Positions 29,792 through 37,852 of a stretch of 64,000 nt of DNA are shown here, piece by piece. A program made the translations under genes and the position numbers. The notes below the pieces were generated by a model that worked only from the letters and a program-made list of their open reading frames with translations, made no database searches and was not told the origin of the DNA. Within the stretch, counting starts at the first letter, position 1; each line of letters opens with the position of its first letter. The stretch comes from SHWC01 sp050173345 (lineage in GTDB: Bacteria > Pseudomonadota > Alphaproteobacteria > UBA828), in assembly GCA_050173345.1 (NCBI GenBank), contig JBFXKW010000003.1, positions 186,001-250,000 of the forward strand, in the 5' to 3' direction.

Positions 29792-30112
29792 TGCTTGGGC
29801 GTGACGGCCGGGCGCGGGCAGTGGCGCACCATGCCGGTCGCTCAGCGCGAGCGCCCCGAGGACATCGATCCGAATCGTCAGCGTCGGGCTCCCAATGCAG
29901 GATTAAGGAAATCTTAGCGCGCCGGCGGTTCTGACGCGACCGGCCGCGTCGCATTCCGGATTTGACGGCCTAACCCGCGGATTTGACGCCCTTTTGACGG
30001 CGATCTGACGGCGCTTTTGCGGTGCTCCGGCACACTCGCCCCCACGAACGATGCGACGGCGGCCTCCCCGTTGGAAGGCCGAAACGCATCAGAAATCAGG
30101 GAGCGGTTCAAC
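29792..30112. other. Gap holding the probable 5' end of the BTAD regulator and the upstream region of a small ORF
   Basis: Bases 29792 to about 29900 encode, on the minus strand, an in-frame extension of the BTAD regulator. The remaining 200 bases contain direct repeats of 'GATTTGACG'-like and 'TTTTGACGGC'-like words (29960-30010) but no further gene, and lead to the ribosome site of the 32-aa ORF at 30113. Confidence 0.4.
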
Positions 30113-30211
30113 ATGACCAAGGACGCGTATCAATACCCGCACTATCAGCAGGTGATCGCGGGCCTCGCCCTGGTGGCGGCGCTGCTCGCGGTGGTCGGCC
30201 TCGCGATCTGA
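30113..30211 (+). CDS. Small single-helix membrane protein, 32 aa
   Basis: ATG 30113 to TGA 30211 encodes a polar N terminus (MTKDAYQYPHYQQ) and a hydrophobic helix (VIAGLALVAALLAVVGLAI). GGGAG lies about nine bases upstream, and an intrinsic terminator follows at 30367-30400. The shape resembles small membrane peptides that bind larger membrane proteins. No family is recognised. Confidence 0.5.
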   Translation: MTKDAYQYPHYQQVIAGLALVAALLAVVGLAI

Positions 30212-30366
30212 ACGGCTCTTAGAGACAAGGGGAGAACCGATCGAGATGGGTGGGGAGACGGGCCGCCTGGAGACTCCTCGGGAGGGCACGGAGCCCCGCC
30301 CGGCGCCGCCGGTCAAGTAGGCCGGCGCGCCAGCAGCCTCAGATAGAGGCTGCGTTCCTCCGCCCG

Positions 30367-30400
30367 GCGTCGCGGCCATATAGGCTGCGGCGCTTTTTTT
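30367..30400 (+). terminator. Intrinsic terminator
   Basis: GCGTCGCGGCC (30367-30377) pairs with GGCTGCGGCGC (30383-30393), including two G-U pairs, with loop ATATA, and is followed by seven T residues (30394-30400). It ends the transcript carrying the 32-aa ORF before the convergent GMC gene. Confidence 0.75.
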
Positions 30401-30431
30401 CGTGCGGGCCGCGCCCACGCGGCGATGGCGT

Positions 30432-32030
30432 TTAACCGCGCGCCGCCTGCTTGATCATGTCGGCGGCCTTTTCGGCGATCATGATGACCGGGGCGTTGGT
30501 GTTGCCCGAGGTCATGCGCGGCATGATCGAGGCGTCGACCACGCGCAAGCCCTCGAGGCCGTGAACCCGCAGGGTCTCGTCGACCACCGCCATCGGGTCA
30601 GCGCCCATCTTGCATGTGCCGACCGGGTGGTAGAGCGTCGCGCCGGTGCGCCGCGCATAGTCCAGAAGCTCGTCGTCGCTCGCGCAAGCCGCGCCCGGCA
30701 CGTCCTCGCGCACGATGTGGCGGGCGAGCGAGGGCGACGCCGCGATCCGGCGCGCGATCTTCATGCCGGCGACCAGCGTGCGCCGGTCGAGTTCGTCGCT
30801 CAGGAAGTTCGGGCGGATCGCGGGCGGCGCCAGCGGATCGGCCGAGCGGAGATGAATGGTGCCGCGGCTCTCCGGCCGCATCTGTGCCGGCCCCATGGTC
30901 AGCCCCGGAAACTTGTCGAGCACGCGCGTCTTCGGGTCGCGGAAGCTCGCATGCGCGATATGGTACTGCACGTCGGGCGTCGCGAGCTCGGGCCGCGTCT
31001 TGACGAAGCCGACCACGACGCCGGCCGACAACGACAGCGCGCCGCGCCCGAACAGATAGTGTTTCAGCAGCTCGCCGAGGAGGGACGGCCCGCGCAGCCG
31101 CTGGTTCAGCGTCACCGCGTCCTTCACCTCCCAGACCAGCCGCGCGATGTAATGGTCCTGATAGTTCTCGCCGACGCCGGGCAGCGCGTGGCGCACCTCG
31201 ATGCCGTGACGTTTCAGAAGCTCGGGCTGGCCGATGCCCGACAGTTCGAGGAGCTGCGGCGACTGCACGGCGCCTGCGGAGAGAATCACCTCGCGCCCCG
31301 CGCGCGCCTCGCCGGCCGCACCGTCCTTCACATAGGCGATGCCGACCGCGCGCTTGCCCTCGAACAGGATGCGCGTCGCCTGAACGCCGGTGAGCACATG
31401 CAGGTTCGGCCGCTGCCGCGCCGGGTGCAGATAGGCATCGGCCGCGCTCCAGCGCCTTCCCTTCTTCTGCGTCACCTGGAAATAGCCGAAGCCCTCCTGC
31501 GACGCGCCGTTATAGTCCGCGTTGCGCGGATAGCCGGCCTCGGCCGCGCCGCGCAGCAGCGTATCGAGGAACGGGTCGGTCTCGCGCTGGTCGGCGACGT
31601 TGAGCGGCCCGCCCACGCCGCGATACGGCCCTTCCGGCTTCTCGCGGTTCTCGGCTTTCTTGAAATAGGGCAGCACGTCGTCGTGAGACCAGCCGCGATT
31701 GCCGAGCTGCGCCCAGCCGTCATAGTCCTGCGCCTGGCCGCGCACATAGATCATGCCGTTGATCGAGCTGGAGCCGCCGAGCACCTTGCCGCGCGGGATC
31801 GGGATCTTCCGCTCATAGGTCTCGGGCGCGGGCTCGGTGTCGAACAGCCAGTTCACGCTGGGGTCGACCATGGTCTTGATGTAGCCGGCGGGCACCTTGA
31901 TCCAGCGGTTGGTGTCCGGCCCGCCCGCCTCGAGCACGAGGACGCGGAACCGGCCGTCCTCGCTCAGCCGGTTGGCGAGCACGCAACCTGCCGAACCCGC
32001 GCCAACGATGATGTAATCGTACTCGGCCAC
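30432..32030 (-). CDS. GMC family FAD oxidoreductase (choline dehydrogenase-like)
   Basis: A 532-aa flavoprotein. It begins with the FAD dinucleotide motif 'IIVGAGSAGCVLANRLSE'. The GMC signatures 'PRGKVLGGSSSINGMIYVRG' and 'GREVILSAGAVQSPQLLELSGIG' are present, and the C-terminal catalytic His is in 'ATLYHPVGTCKMG'. It oxidises an alcohol, with choline, a terpenol or a polyol all possible. It is divergent from an AtuA-type gene, which favours a terpenoid or branched alcohol, but this is inference. No betaine-aldehyde dehydrogenase or betI is nearby. Confidence 0.88.
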   Translation of the reverse strand: MAEYDYIIVGAGSAGCVLANRLSEDGRFRVLVLEAGGPDTNRWIKVPAGYIKTMVDPSVNWLFDTEPAPETYERKIPIPRGKVLGGSSSINGMIYVRGQAQDYDGWAQLGNRGWSHDDVLPYFKKAENREKPEGPYRGVGGPLNVADQRETDPFLDTLLRGAAEAGYPRNADYNGASQEGFGYFQVTQKKGRRWSAADAYLHPARQRPNLHVLTGVQATRILFEGKRAVGIAYVKDGAAGEARAGREVILSAGAVQSPQLLELSGIGQPELLKRHGIEVRHALPGVGENYQDHYIARLVWEVKDAVTLNQRLRGPSLLGELLKHYLFGRGALSLSAGVVVGFVKTRPELATPDVQYHIAHASFRDPKTRVLDKFPGLTMGPAQMRPESRGTIHLRSADPLAPPAIRPNFLSDELDRRTLVAGMKIARRIAASPSLARHIVREDVPGAACASDDELLDYARRTGATLYHPVGTCKMGADPMAVVDETLRVHGLEGLRVVDASIMPRMTSGNTNAPVIMIAEKAADMIKQAARG

Positions 32031-32178
32031 CCTCTGTCTCCCCTCTTCCGGCTGCTCGATTCGGGCCTAGTCATAGCGTCGGATCGCGCGCGCGGAAAGA
32101 CGCGCTTCTCGCTTGCCAGCGCAGGGTCATCGAAGGATGCTCGAAAGCGCAACCGCTTTGGAAAGCAAGGGATCGGTC

Positions 32179-33525
32179 GTGGCAAGGCAATCGGTGCGCG
32201 TCGGTACGGGCGCGGGCTATGCGGGGGACCGCTGGGAGCCGGCGGTCGAATTGGTCGAGAAGGGCAAGGTCGACTACATCATCTTCGAGTGCCTCGCCGA
32301 GCGCACCATCGCGCGCGAGACCCTGGCCCGCCGCAGCAACCCCGAAGGCGGCTACAACCCGAGGCTCGAAGCGCGCATGGCGGACGTGCTGCCGGCCTGC
32401 GCCAGGCACGGCGTGAGGATCGTCACCAGCCAGGGTGCCGCCAACCCCCTCGGCGCCGCGCGCAAGACCTGCGAGATCGCGGCGGAGACCGGCAACCCCG
32501 AGCTGCGCTGCGCCGCGCTGCTCGGCGACGACGTGACCGAGCTGGTCGCGGCGCGGCCCGGGCTTTGCCTGCTCGAAAGCGGCGAGCCGGTCGAGAGCAT
32601 CGCGCCACGCATCGCCGCGGCGAACGCCTATCTCGGCGCGGACGCGGTGCGCGACGCGCTCGCGACCGGCGCCGAGGTGGTGATGACCGGGCGCGTCGCC
32701 GATCCCTCGCTCTTCATCGGCCCGATGCTCCACGAGCTCGGCTGGGCCTATGACGACTATGGCGCGCTGGCGCAGGCGACCGCGGCCGGCCATCTGCTCG
32801 AATGCGCGGGCCAGGTGACCGGCGGCTATTTCGCCGACCCGGGTGCGAAGGACGTGCCGGGCCTCGCGCGGCTCGGCTTCCCCTATGCCGACATCGGCAA
32901 GGACGGCACGGTGCGCATCGGCAAGGTCGAGAGCGCGGGCGGCCGGGTCGACGTGCAGACCTGCACCGAGCAGCTGCTCTACGAGGTGCACGACCCGAAG
33001 GCCTACATCACGCCCGATTGCGTGCTCGACATCACCGGTATCGCGCTCAGGCAGGACGGCAAGGACAGGGTCGCGGTCGAAGGCGCCAGGGCCGCGCCGC
33101 GCACGCCCAGCTACAAGGTGAGCATCGGCTATCTCGACGGCTATCTGGGCGAGGGCCAGCTCTCCTATGGCGGGCCCAACGCGGTGGCGCGCGCGCGGCT
33201 CGCCGGCGAGGTCATCCGGGAGCGGCTCAAATTGCGCGGCCTCCACTATGACGAGCTCAGGATCGAGCTGATCGGCATCGACAGCCTGCACGGCCCGGCC
33301 GACGACCGGCCCGAGCCCTACGAGGTGCGCTTACGCGTGGTCGGCCGCACGCAGAGCCGCAAGCTCGCCGGGGAGATCGGCTGGGAGGTCGAGGCGCTTT
33401 ACACCAACGGCCCGCAGGGCGGCGCCGGCGATTTCCGCCAGGTGCGCGACGTGCTCGCGGTGCAGTCGGTGCTGCTGCCGCGCGAGCTGGTGAAGACGCA
33501 TATCGAAGTGGTCGGCGCGCCATGA
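32179..33525 (+). CDS. AtuA family (DUF1446) acyclic terpene utilisation protein
   Basis: A 448-aa protein with 'VRVGTGAGYAGDRWEPAVEL', 'DYIIFECLAERTIA', 'VVMTGRVADPSLFIGPMLHELGW' and 'VSIGYLDGYLGEGQLSYGGP', all typical of AtuA/DUF1446. In Pseudomonas AtuA belongs to the citronellol/geraniol degradation cluster, though its reaction is not settled. GTG 32179 is preferred over upstream ATGs (32113, 32137) because AGGGA lies about seven bases upstream and homologues start at this point. It overlaps the next gene by 4 bases (ATGA). Confidence 0.85.
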   Translation: MARQSVRVGTGAGYAGDRWEPAVELVEKGKVDYIIFECLAERTIARETLARRSNPEGGYNPRLEARMADVLPACARHGVRIVTSQGAANPLGAARKTCEIAAETGNPELRCAALLGDDVTELVAARPGLCLLESGEPVESIAPRIAAANAYLGADAVRDALATGAEVVMTGRVADPSLFIGPMLHELGWAYDDYGALAQATAAGHLLECAGQVTGGYFADPGAKDVPGLARLGFPYADIGKDGTVRIGKVESAGGRVDVQTCTEQLLYEVHDPKAYITPDCVLDITGIALRQDGKDRVAVEGARAAPRTPSYKVSIGYLDGYLGEGQLSYGGPNAVARARLAGEVIRERLKLRGLHYDELRIELIGIDSLHGPADDRPEPYEVRLRVVGRTQSRKLAGEIGWEVEALYTNGPQGGAGDFRQVRDVLAVQSVLLPRELVKTHIEVVGAP

Positions 33526-33857
33526 AGCTCACGGTCCGCGACCTCGCGCATTGCCGCGCCGGCGACAAGGGCCACGCGGTCAACATCTCGGTGATCGCCT
33601 ATGCGCCGGATGGCTATGAACGTTTGAAGCGGGAGCTCGGCGAGGCGCAGGTGATGGCGGCGTTCCGCGCGCTCGCCGACGGCCCGGTGATCCGCTATGA
33701 GCTCGACAACCTGAACGCGCTCAACTTCGTGATCGACAATCTGAAGGGCGGCGGCGTCACCGCCACCGCGGCGCTCGACATCCACGGCAAGAGCCTGAGC
33801 GGCCTGATGCTGTCGATCCCCCTCCCCGGCAACGAACGGGACGGCGCAGAGCGGTAG
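33522..33857 (+). CDS. AtuA-associated ferredoxin-fold domain protein
   Basis: A 111-aa protein starting 'LTVRDLAHCRAGDKGHAVNI', which corresponds to the C-terminal domain attached to AtuA in other bacteria. Here the two parts are separate genes with an ATGA overlap, so they should be made in equal amounts and form a complex. The conserved 'RAGDKG' motif suggests a ligand-binding role. It has no cysteine cluster, so despite the fold name it is not an iron-sulfur protein. Confidence 0.78.
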   Translation: MKLTVRDLAHCRAGDKGHAVNISVIAYAPDGYERLKRELGEAQVMAAFRALADGPVIRYELDNLNALNFVIDNLKGGGVTATAALDIHGKSLSGLMLSIPLPGNERDGAER

Positions 33858-33882
33858 AATGCGGCGTTCTCGGACTAAGAGC

Positions 33883-33957
33883 CTTCACCCTGACCCCTCC
33901 CGCTTGCGAGAAGGCTTGGCGAGCGATCAGCGAGCCTGGCCGAAGTTGGGTGAGGGT
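33883..33957. repeat. GC-rich imperfect palindromic intergenic repeat
   Basis: CCTTCACCC (33883-33891) pairs with GGGTGAGGG (33949-33957), with inner complementary segments, in the 490-bp gap before the catalase. The 'TTCACCCTGACCCCTCCCGC' wording resembles a repeat family seen between genes in many alphaproteobacteria. The rest of the gap (33958-34240) holds no convincing gene. Confidence 0.45.
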
Positions 33958-34246
33958 CCGCAGCGCTGCTCAGGACATGCCGGCGCGCGGCGGCGCATGG
34001 ACGACCGGGGTCTCCAACGACCGATGCCCTTTCCGATCCGTCACCAGTTATCGTTCTGAGACGGCACCATAATTGGCAGCCACGCCTCGCTCTGCCACAA
34101 GCATGCCGCTGTTGAGGCGATGCAGGGAGAATGCCTCCCGCGACGATCCGCCCCTCACCTGTGGCATATTGCTGTCGTAGTATTCATAATGCCGGGCGAA
34201 GAAAAAGCGCAGGCGGGGGCTTGATGTCCTGCGAGGCTTTTCCAAC

Positions 34247-34261
34247 TTAGAATTATTCTAA
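34247..34261 (+). promoter_or_regulatory. Iron control element (Irr box) before the catalase gene
   Basis: TTAGAATTATTCTAA at 34247-34261 is a perfect TTAGAA-N3-TTCTAA palindrome, the ICE recognised by the haem-responsive regulator Irr in alphaproteobacteria. It lies 87 bp upstream of the katA start. Irr control of a haem enzyme makes physiological sense. Function is inferred from the motif. Confidence 0.65.
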
Positions 34262-34348
34262 TCTTTACCGGCGCACACCCGAGAGGCATGCGCCGGGGCG
34301 ACCAACAGCGTCACATCGGCAGCAAGCGAAGCAGCGGAGGATGAAGAG

Positions 34349-35812
34349 ATGTCGAAGCCGCCACAACTGACGAGTTCCGCCGGCATACCGATCGCCGACA
34401 ACCAGAACAGCCTGACCGCCGGCCCGCGCGGCCCGCTCCTGGTGCAGGACTGGCCGCTGTTCGAGAAGCACGCCCATTTCAACCGCGAGCGCATCCCGGA
34501 GCGCGTGGTGCACGCCAAGGGCTCCGGCGCCTATGGCACGCTCACCATCACCGGCGACATCACGCGCTACACCAAGGCCAAGCTGTTCGGCAAGGTCGGC
34601 AAGAAGACGGAATGCTTCTTCCGCTTCTCGACGGTCGCGGGCGAGCGCGGCGCGGCCGATGCCGAGCGCGACGTGCGCGGCTTTGCCATGAAGTTCTACA
34701 CCGAGGAAGGCAACTGGGACCTGGTCGGCAACAACACGCCGGTCTTCTTCGTGCGCGACCCCTACAAGTTCCCCGACTTCATCCACACGCAGAAGCGCGA
34801 CCCGCGCACCAACCTGCGCAGCACCACCTGGATGTGGGACTTCTGGTCGCTCTCGCCGGAGAGCCTGCACCAGGTGACGATCCTGTTCTCCGACCGCGGC
34901 CTGCCCAAGAGCTACCGGCACATGCACGGCTTCGGCTCGCACACCTACAGCTTCATCAACGCAAAGGACGAGCGCTTCTGGGTCAAGTTCCACCTCAAGA
35001 CCCAGCAAGGCATCGCGACCCTGACCGACGCCGAGGCCGCCGCGATTGTCGGCGGCGACCGCGAGAGCCATCAGCGCGACCTCTTTGAGGCGATCGAGCG
35101 CCGCGACTTCCCGAAATGGCGCGTGATGGTGCAGGTCATGCCCGAGACCGACGCCGAGAAGACGCCCTACAACCCGTTCGACCTGACCAAGGTGTGGCCG
35201 CACGCCGACTACCCGCTGATCGAGGTCGGCGTGGTCGAGCTCAACCGCAATCCCGAGAACTACTTCGCCGAGGTCGAGCAGGCCGGCTTCTCGCCCGCCA
35301 ACGTGGTGCCGGGCATCGGCCACAGCCCGGACAAGATGCTGCAGTTCCGCATCTTCTCCTATGCCGACGCGCATCGCTACCGGCTCGGCGTCAACCATGA
35401 GAGCCTGCCGGTCAACAAGGCGCGCTGCCCGGTGCACAACTATCACCGCGACGGCACCATGCGCTTCGACGGCAATGAGGGCGGCGCGGTCAACTACGAG
35501 CCGAACAGCTATGGCGGACCGGCCGAGAACAAGAGCTTCAAGGAGCCGCCGCTCAGGATTTCGGGCGATGCCGACCGCTACGACCATCGCGCCGGCAATG
35601 ACGACTACACCCAGCCCGGCAACCTGTTCCGGCTGATGTCGGCCAAGCAGCAGGCCCAGCTCATGGACAACATCGCAGCCACCATGAAGGGCGTGCCGGA
35701 GGAGATCGTGCGCCGGCAGATCGGCCATTTCCTCAAGGCCGACAAGGCCTATGGCGAGGGCGTCGCCAAGCGGCTCGGCCTCAAGCTCCAGGGCGCCGCC
35801 GCGGCCGAGTGA
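34349..35812 (+). CDS. katA: Haem catalase (clade 3, KatA-type)
   Basis: A 487-aa monofunctional catalase. The catalytic His is H55 in 'ERIPERVVHAKGSGAYG', the Asn is in 'WDLVGNNTPVFFVRDPYKF', and the haem-ligating Tyr is in 'MLQFRIFSYADAHRYRLG'. It converts hydrogen peroxide to water and oxygen. Length fits the small-subunit NADPH-binding group. The ATG at 34349 follows GGATGAAGAG. The Irr box upstream links its expression to haem/iron status; no oxyR gene is adjacent. Confidence 0.95.
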   Translation: MSKPPQLTSSAGIPIADNQNSLTAGPRGPLLVQDWPLFEKHAHFNRERIPERVVHAKGSGAYGTLTITGDITRYTKAKLFGKVGKKTECFFRFSTVAGERGAADAERDVRGFAMKFYTEEGNWDLVGNNTPVFFVRDPYKFPDFIHTQKRDPRTNLRSTTWMWDFWSLSPESLHQVTILFSDRGLPKSYRHMHGFGSHTYSFINAKDERFWVKFHLKTQQGIATLTDAEAAAIVGGDRESHQRDLFEAIERRDFPKWRVMVQVMPETDAEKTPYNPFDLTKVWPHADYPLIEVGVVELNRNPENYFAEVEQAGFSPANVVPGIGHSPDKMLQFRIFSYADAHRYRLGVNHESLPVNKARCPVHNYHRDGTMRFDGNEGGAVNYEPNSYGGPAENKSFKEPPLRISGDADRYDHRAGNDDYTQPGNLFRLMSAKQQAQLMDNIAATMKGVPEEIVRRQIGHFLKADKAYGEGVAKRLGLKLQGAAAAE

Positions 35813-35826
35813 CTCACTGTTTTGTG

Positions 35827-35854
35827 TCCCGATGATCGGAGACGATCATCGGGA
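35827..35854 (+). terminator. Catalase terminator hairpin
   Basis: TCCCGATGATCG (35827-35838) and CGATCATCGGGA (35843-35854) form a perfect 12-bp stem with loop GAGA, 15 bases after the katA stop. There is no strong T-run after it. Confidence 0.55.
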
Positions 35855-35958
35855 TGCCCTCAATCGCCGGGCGCGCGCAGTCGCGCCGTTAGGCGCGCGG
35901 CGTCGCGCGACGCGCTTGGCTTTCGCCGCATAAGCGGCGCGGCGCAGTCGCGCCGTCC

Positions 35959-35988
35959 AAGCCTTGATGAGTGAACTCATCAAGGCTT
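35959..35988. repeat. 14-bp inverted repeat downstream of the YibQ gene
   Basis: AAGCCTTGATGAGT (35959-35972) and ACTCATCAAGGCTT (35975-35988) are perfect complements with a 2-base centre, ending 12 bp before the YibQ stop codon on the minus strand. It is a possible terminator for that gene. The 15-mer GCGCAGTCGCGCCGT occurs twice nearby (35874 and 35943). Confidence 0.55.
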
Positions 35989-36000
35989 GATATTGGAACG

Positions 36001-36993
36001 TCAGCAGTCGCAGCGCAGCAGCGCGGCGTGGCTGATCGGCACGACGGCGAGGCCGCGCGCCCGCGCCGCGGGCAGCCAAGCGCGCAACGCATCGAGCGTC
36101 ATATCGTGCGGATGGCCGATCGCGACAGCGATGCCCCGCTCGCGCGCGAGCCGCTCGAGCCGGGCAAGCTGGAACGCGATGGCGGCCGGCACGCGCTCGG
36201 CGTCGATGAAGACGTCGCGCTCGGCGAGCGGCAGCCGCAAACCCTCGGCGAGCCCCGGCGCCTGCGAGCCCAGCGTGGTCTTCGAATCGAGGAACATCAG
36301 CCCGCGCGCCTTGAGCTCGCCGAGCACCGTGCGCATGGCCTCGCGGTTGCGGGTGAAGCGGCTGCCCATGTGATTGTTGACGCCGACATAGCCGTCGAAG
36401 CCGTCGAGGTGGCCGGCAAGGATGCGCCGCAGTTCCGCCGCGCCGTCATCGACGAACAAAGCGCCCTTGCCGGGATCCATGCGCGGATCGTTCGGCTCCA
36501 TCGGAACGTGCACCAGCACCTCGTGGCCCTCGCGCCGCGCCCGCGCCGCGAGAAGCGGCGCTTCGGCACCGTTCGGCAGGAAGGAAAGCGTCAAGGCCGG
36601 GTCGAGCGCCAGCACGCGCTCGACCTGGCGCGCCGATCCGCCGAGATCGTCGATCACGATCGCGATCGCCGGCTGGCCCACCCTGACCCGCGCGATGCTC
36701 GCGTTCCGGCGCCAGGGCGGCAGCGCCGCCTCGATACGCGGAAGCTGTATGTTGGCCAAAGCGAGCTTCGGCGCACCGGCATCGGGAAGGCTTGGCGGCC
36801 CGTTGCGGTGCTCGACGACGGGCGAGCCCTGAGCCTCGCCCGGCTCGCGCGCCGAGCCGTCCCGCGCCGCTGAAAAAAGAAACGCGGCCACCAGGGCCGC
36901 GCCGAATCCTGTTCCGATGCCGCACGCGATGGCGCGCCATGCGTTTGCTCGATACCGGCCGGCGCGTGACGCGCCGCGCCTCTCCTCATCCAT
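36001..36993 (-). CDS. Divergent polysaccharide deacetylase (YibQ family)
   Basis: A 330-aa protein with an N-terminal membrane helix (GIGTGFGAALVAAFLFSA) and a periplasmic YibQ/DUF610 domain: 'IAIVIDDLGGSARQVERVLAL', 'VLVHVPMEPNDPRMDPGKGAL', 'YVGVNNHMGSRFT', and the tail 'GIAVAIGHPHDMTLDAL'. The His/Asp layout resembles NodB-type deacetylases, but the substrate is unknown. In relatives the gene often sits next to a cell-wall peptidase (ctpA/envC); here it does not. ATG 36993 is chosen over a TTG at 37038. Confidence 0.85.
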   Translation of the reverse strand: MDEERRGASRAGRYRANAWRAIACGIGTGFGAALVAAFLFSAARDGSAREPGEAQGSPVVEHRNGPPSLPDAGAPKLALANIQLPRIEAALPPWRRNASIARVRVGQPAIAIVIDDLGGSARQVERVLALDPALTLSFLPNGAEAPLLAARARREGHEVLVHVPMEPNDPRMDPGKGALFVDDGAAELRRILAGHLDGFDGYVGVNNHMGSRFTRNREAMRTVLGELKARGLMFLDSKTTLGSQAPGLAEGLRLPLAERDVFIDAERVPAAIAFQLARLERLARERGIAVAIGHPHDMTLDALRAWLPAARARGLAVVPISHAALLRCDC

Positions 36994-37177
36994 GCCCTGA
37001 ACCCTGCGCCTGTTCGGAGTCTGACGCTCCGATGACAACCCAGGGCTCTAATGCGATTCGCCCGCCGAGGCAAAGCCGATCGGCCGATGCGCCGAACGGT
37101 TGTCGGCGCGATCCCGACCGGTCATCATGCCGGCCGTCGGGTGGCGCCTTTGTCCAACGCGGAGACGGGGAGCGAAC

Positions 37178-37639
37178 ATGAGCAGGATATTTCGGCCGCT
37201 GGCCTTGGCGGCGATCGTGGTGATCGGCTTGTCGGGGCATGCCTTGGCCGAGGGGATGCACGGCACGGCCGAGGAGGCCAAGGCGCTGGTGGCCCGCGCC
37301 ATCGCCGCCTTCGACGAGCGGGGCGAAGCGGCCTTCGCCGAGATCACCGCGCCGAGCACCGCCTTCCGCGACCGGGACCTCTACGTCTTCGTCATCGGCC
37401 CCGATCACAAGACCGTCGCCCATGGCGGGTTCGCCGATCGCGTCGGCCGCGACGTCAGGGAGGAGCACGACGTCGACGGCAAGGCCTTCGGCGAAGAGTT
37501 CGTCGAGCGGGCCACGGCCGAGGGCGCCTGGGTGGACTACAAGTTCAACGATCCGCAGTCAGGCAAGCTGCGCCAGAAATCGAGCTGGCTCGTGCTGCAC
37601 GACAGTCACATCTTCGGCTGCGGCATCTACAAGGAGTGA
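37178..37639 (+). CDS. Exported single Cache-domain protein
   Basis: A 153-aa protein with a signal peptide (FRPLALAAIVVIGLSGHALA) and a Cache_2-type sensor domain. Landmarks are 'AKALVARAIAAFDERGEAAF', 'DRDLYVFVIGPDHKTVAHGG', 'GAWVDYKFNDPQSGKLRQKS' and 'SSWLVLHDSHIFGCGIYK'. Free-standing periplasmic Cache proteins bind small ligands and may deliver them to receptors. GGGGAG precedes ATG 37178. It is the last gene with host character before the mobile island. Confidence 0.8.
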   Translation: MSRIFRPLALAAIVVIGLSGHALAEGMHGTAEEAKALVARAIAAFDERGEAAFAEITAPSTAFRDRDLYVFVIGPDHKTVAHGGFADRVGRDVREEHDVDGKAFGEEFVERATAEGAWVDYKFNDPQSGKLRQKSSWLVLHDSHIFGCGIYKE

Positions 37640-37852
37640 GGCCCGGCCGCGCCGGCGGGCGAACCGGATGCGCGCGCATCGGATGGCAGAAACCCGCTGA
37701 CCGGTGGCAGCAGAGCCGATCGGCGGGTGGCCCGTAACACGCGGATTTAAATTGGTGGGCCGGTCAGGATCAAACTGGGCACTGGAATCTCACCGTGCCC
37801 CTGGCGGTTCAGCAAGGCCGCAAGAGATCAAGATGTTAGGCACACCTGATAC
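37640..37852. other. Non-coding junction between chromosome and mobile island
   Basis: No gene is visible. Gene content changes here from chromosomal housekeeping genes to toxin-antitoxin, ParB and Dnd genes. The segment contains several 'GGTGGCAGCAG'- and 'CGGCGGGTGGCC'-like words and an AT-richer stretch (ACACGCGGATTTAAATTGG, 37738-37756). No tRNA end or direct repeat could be matched within the window, so an attachment site here is a guess. Confidence 0.35.

Noticed and set aside
34048..34245. 65-codon minus-strand ORF upstream of katA
   Set aside because: The translation is less biased than most shadows, but there is no good ribosome site, no family and no neighbour in the same direction. 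Could be a remnant; not supported.
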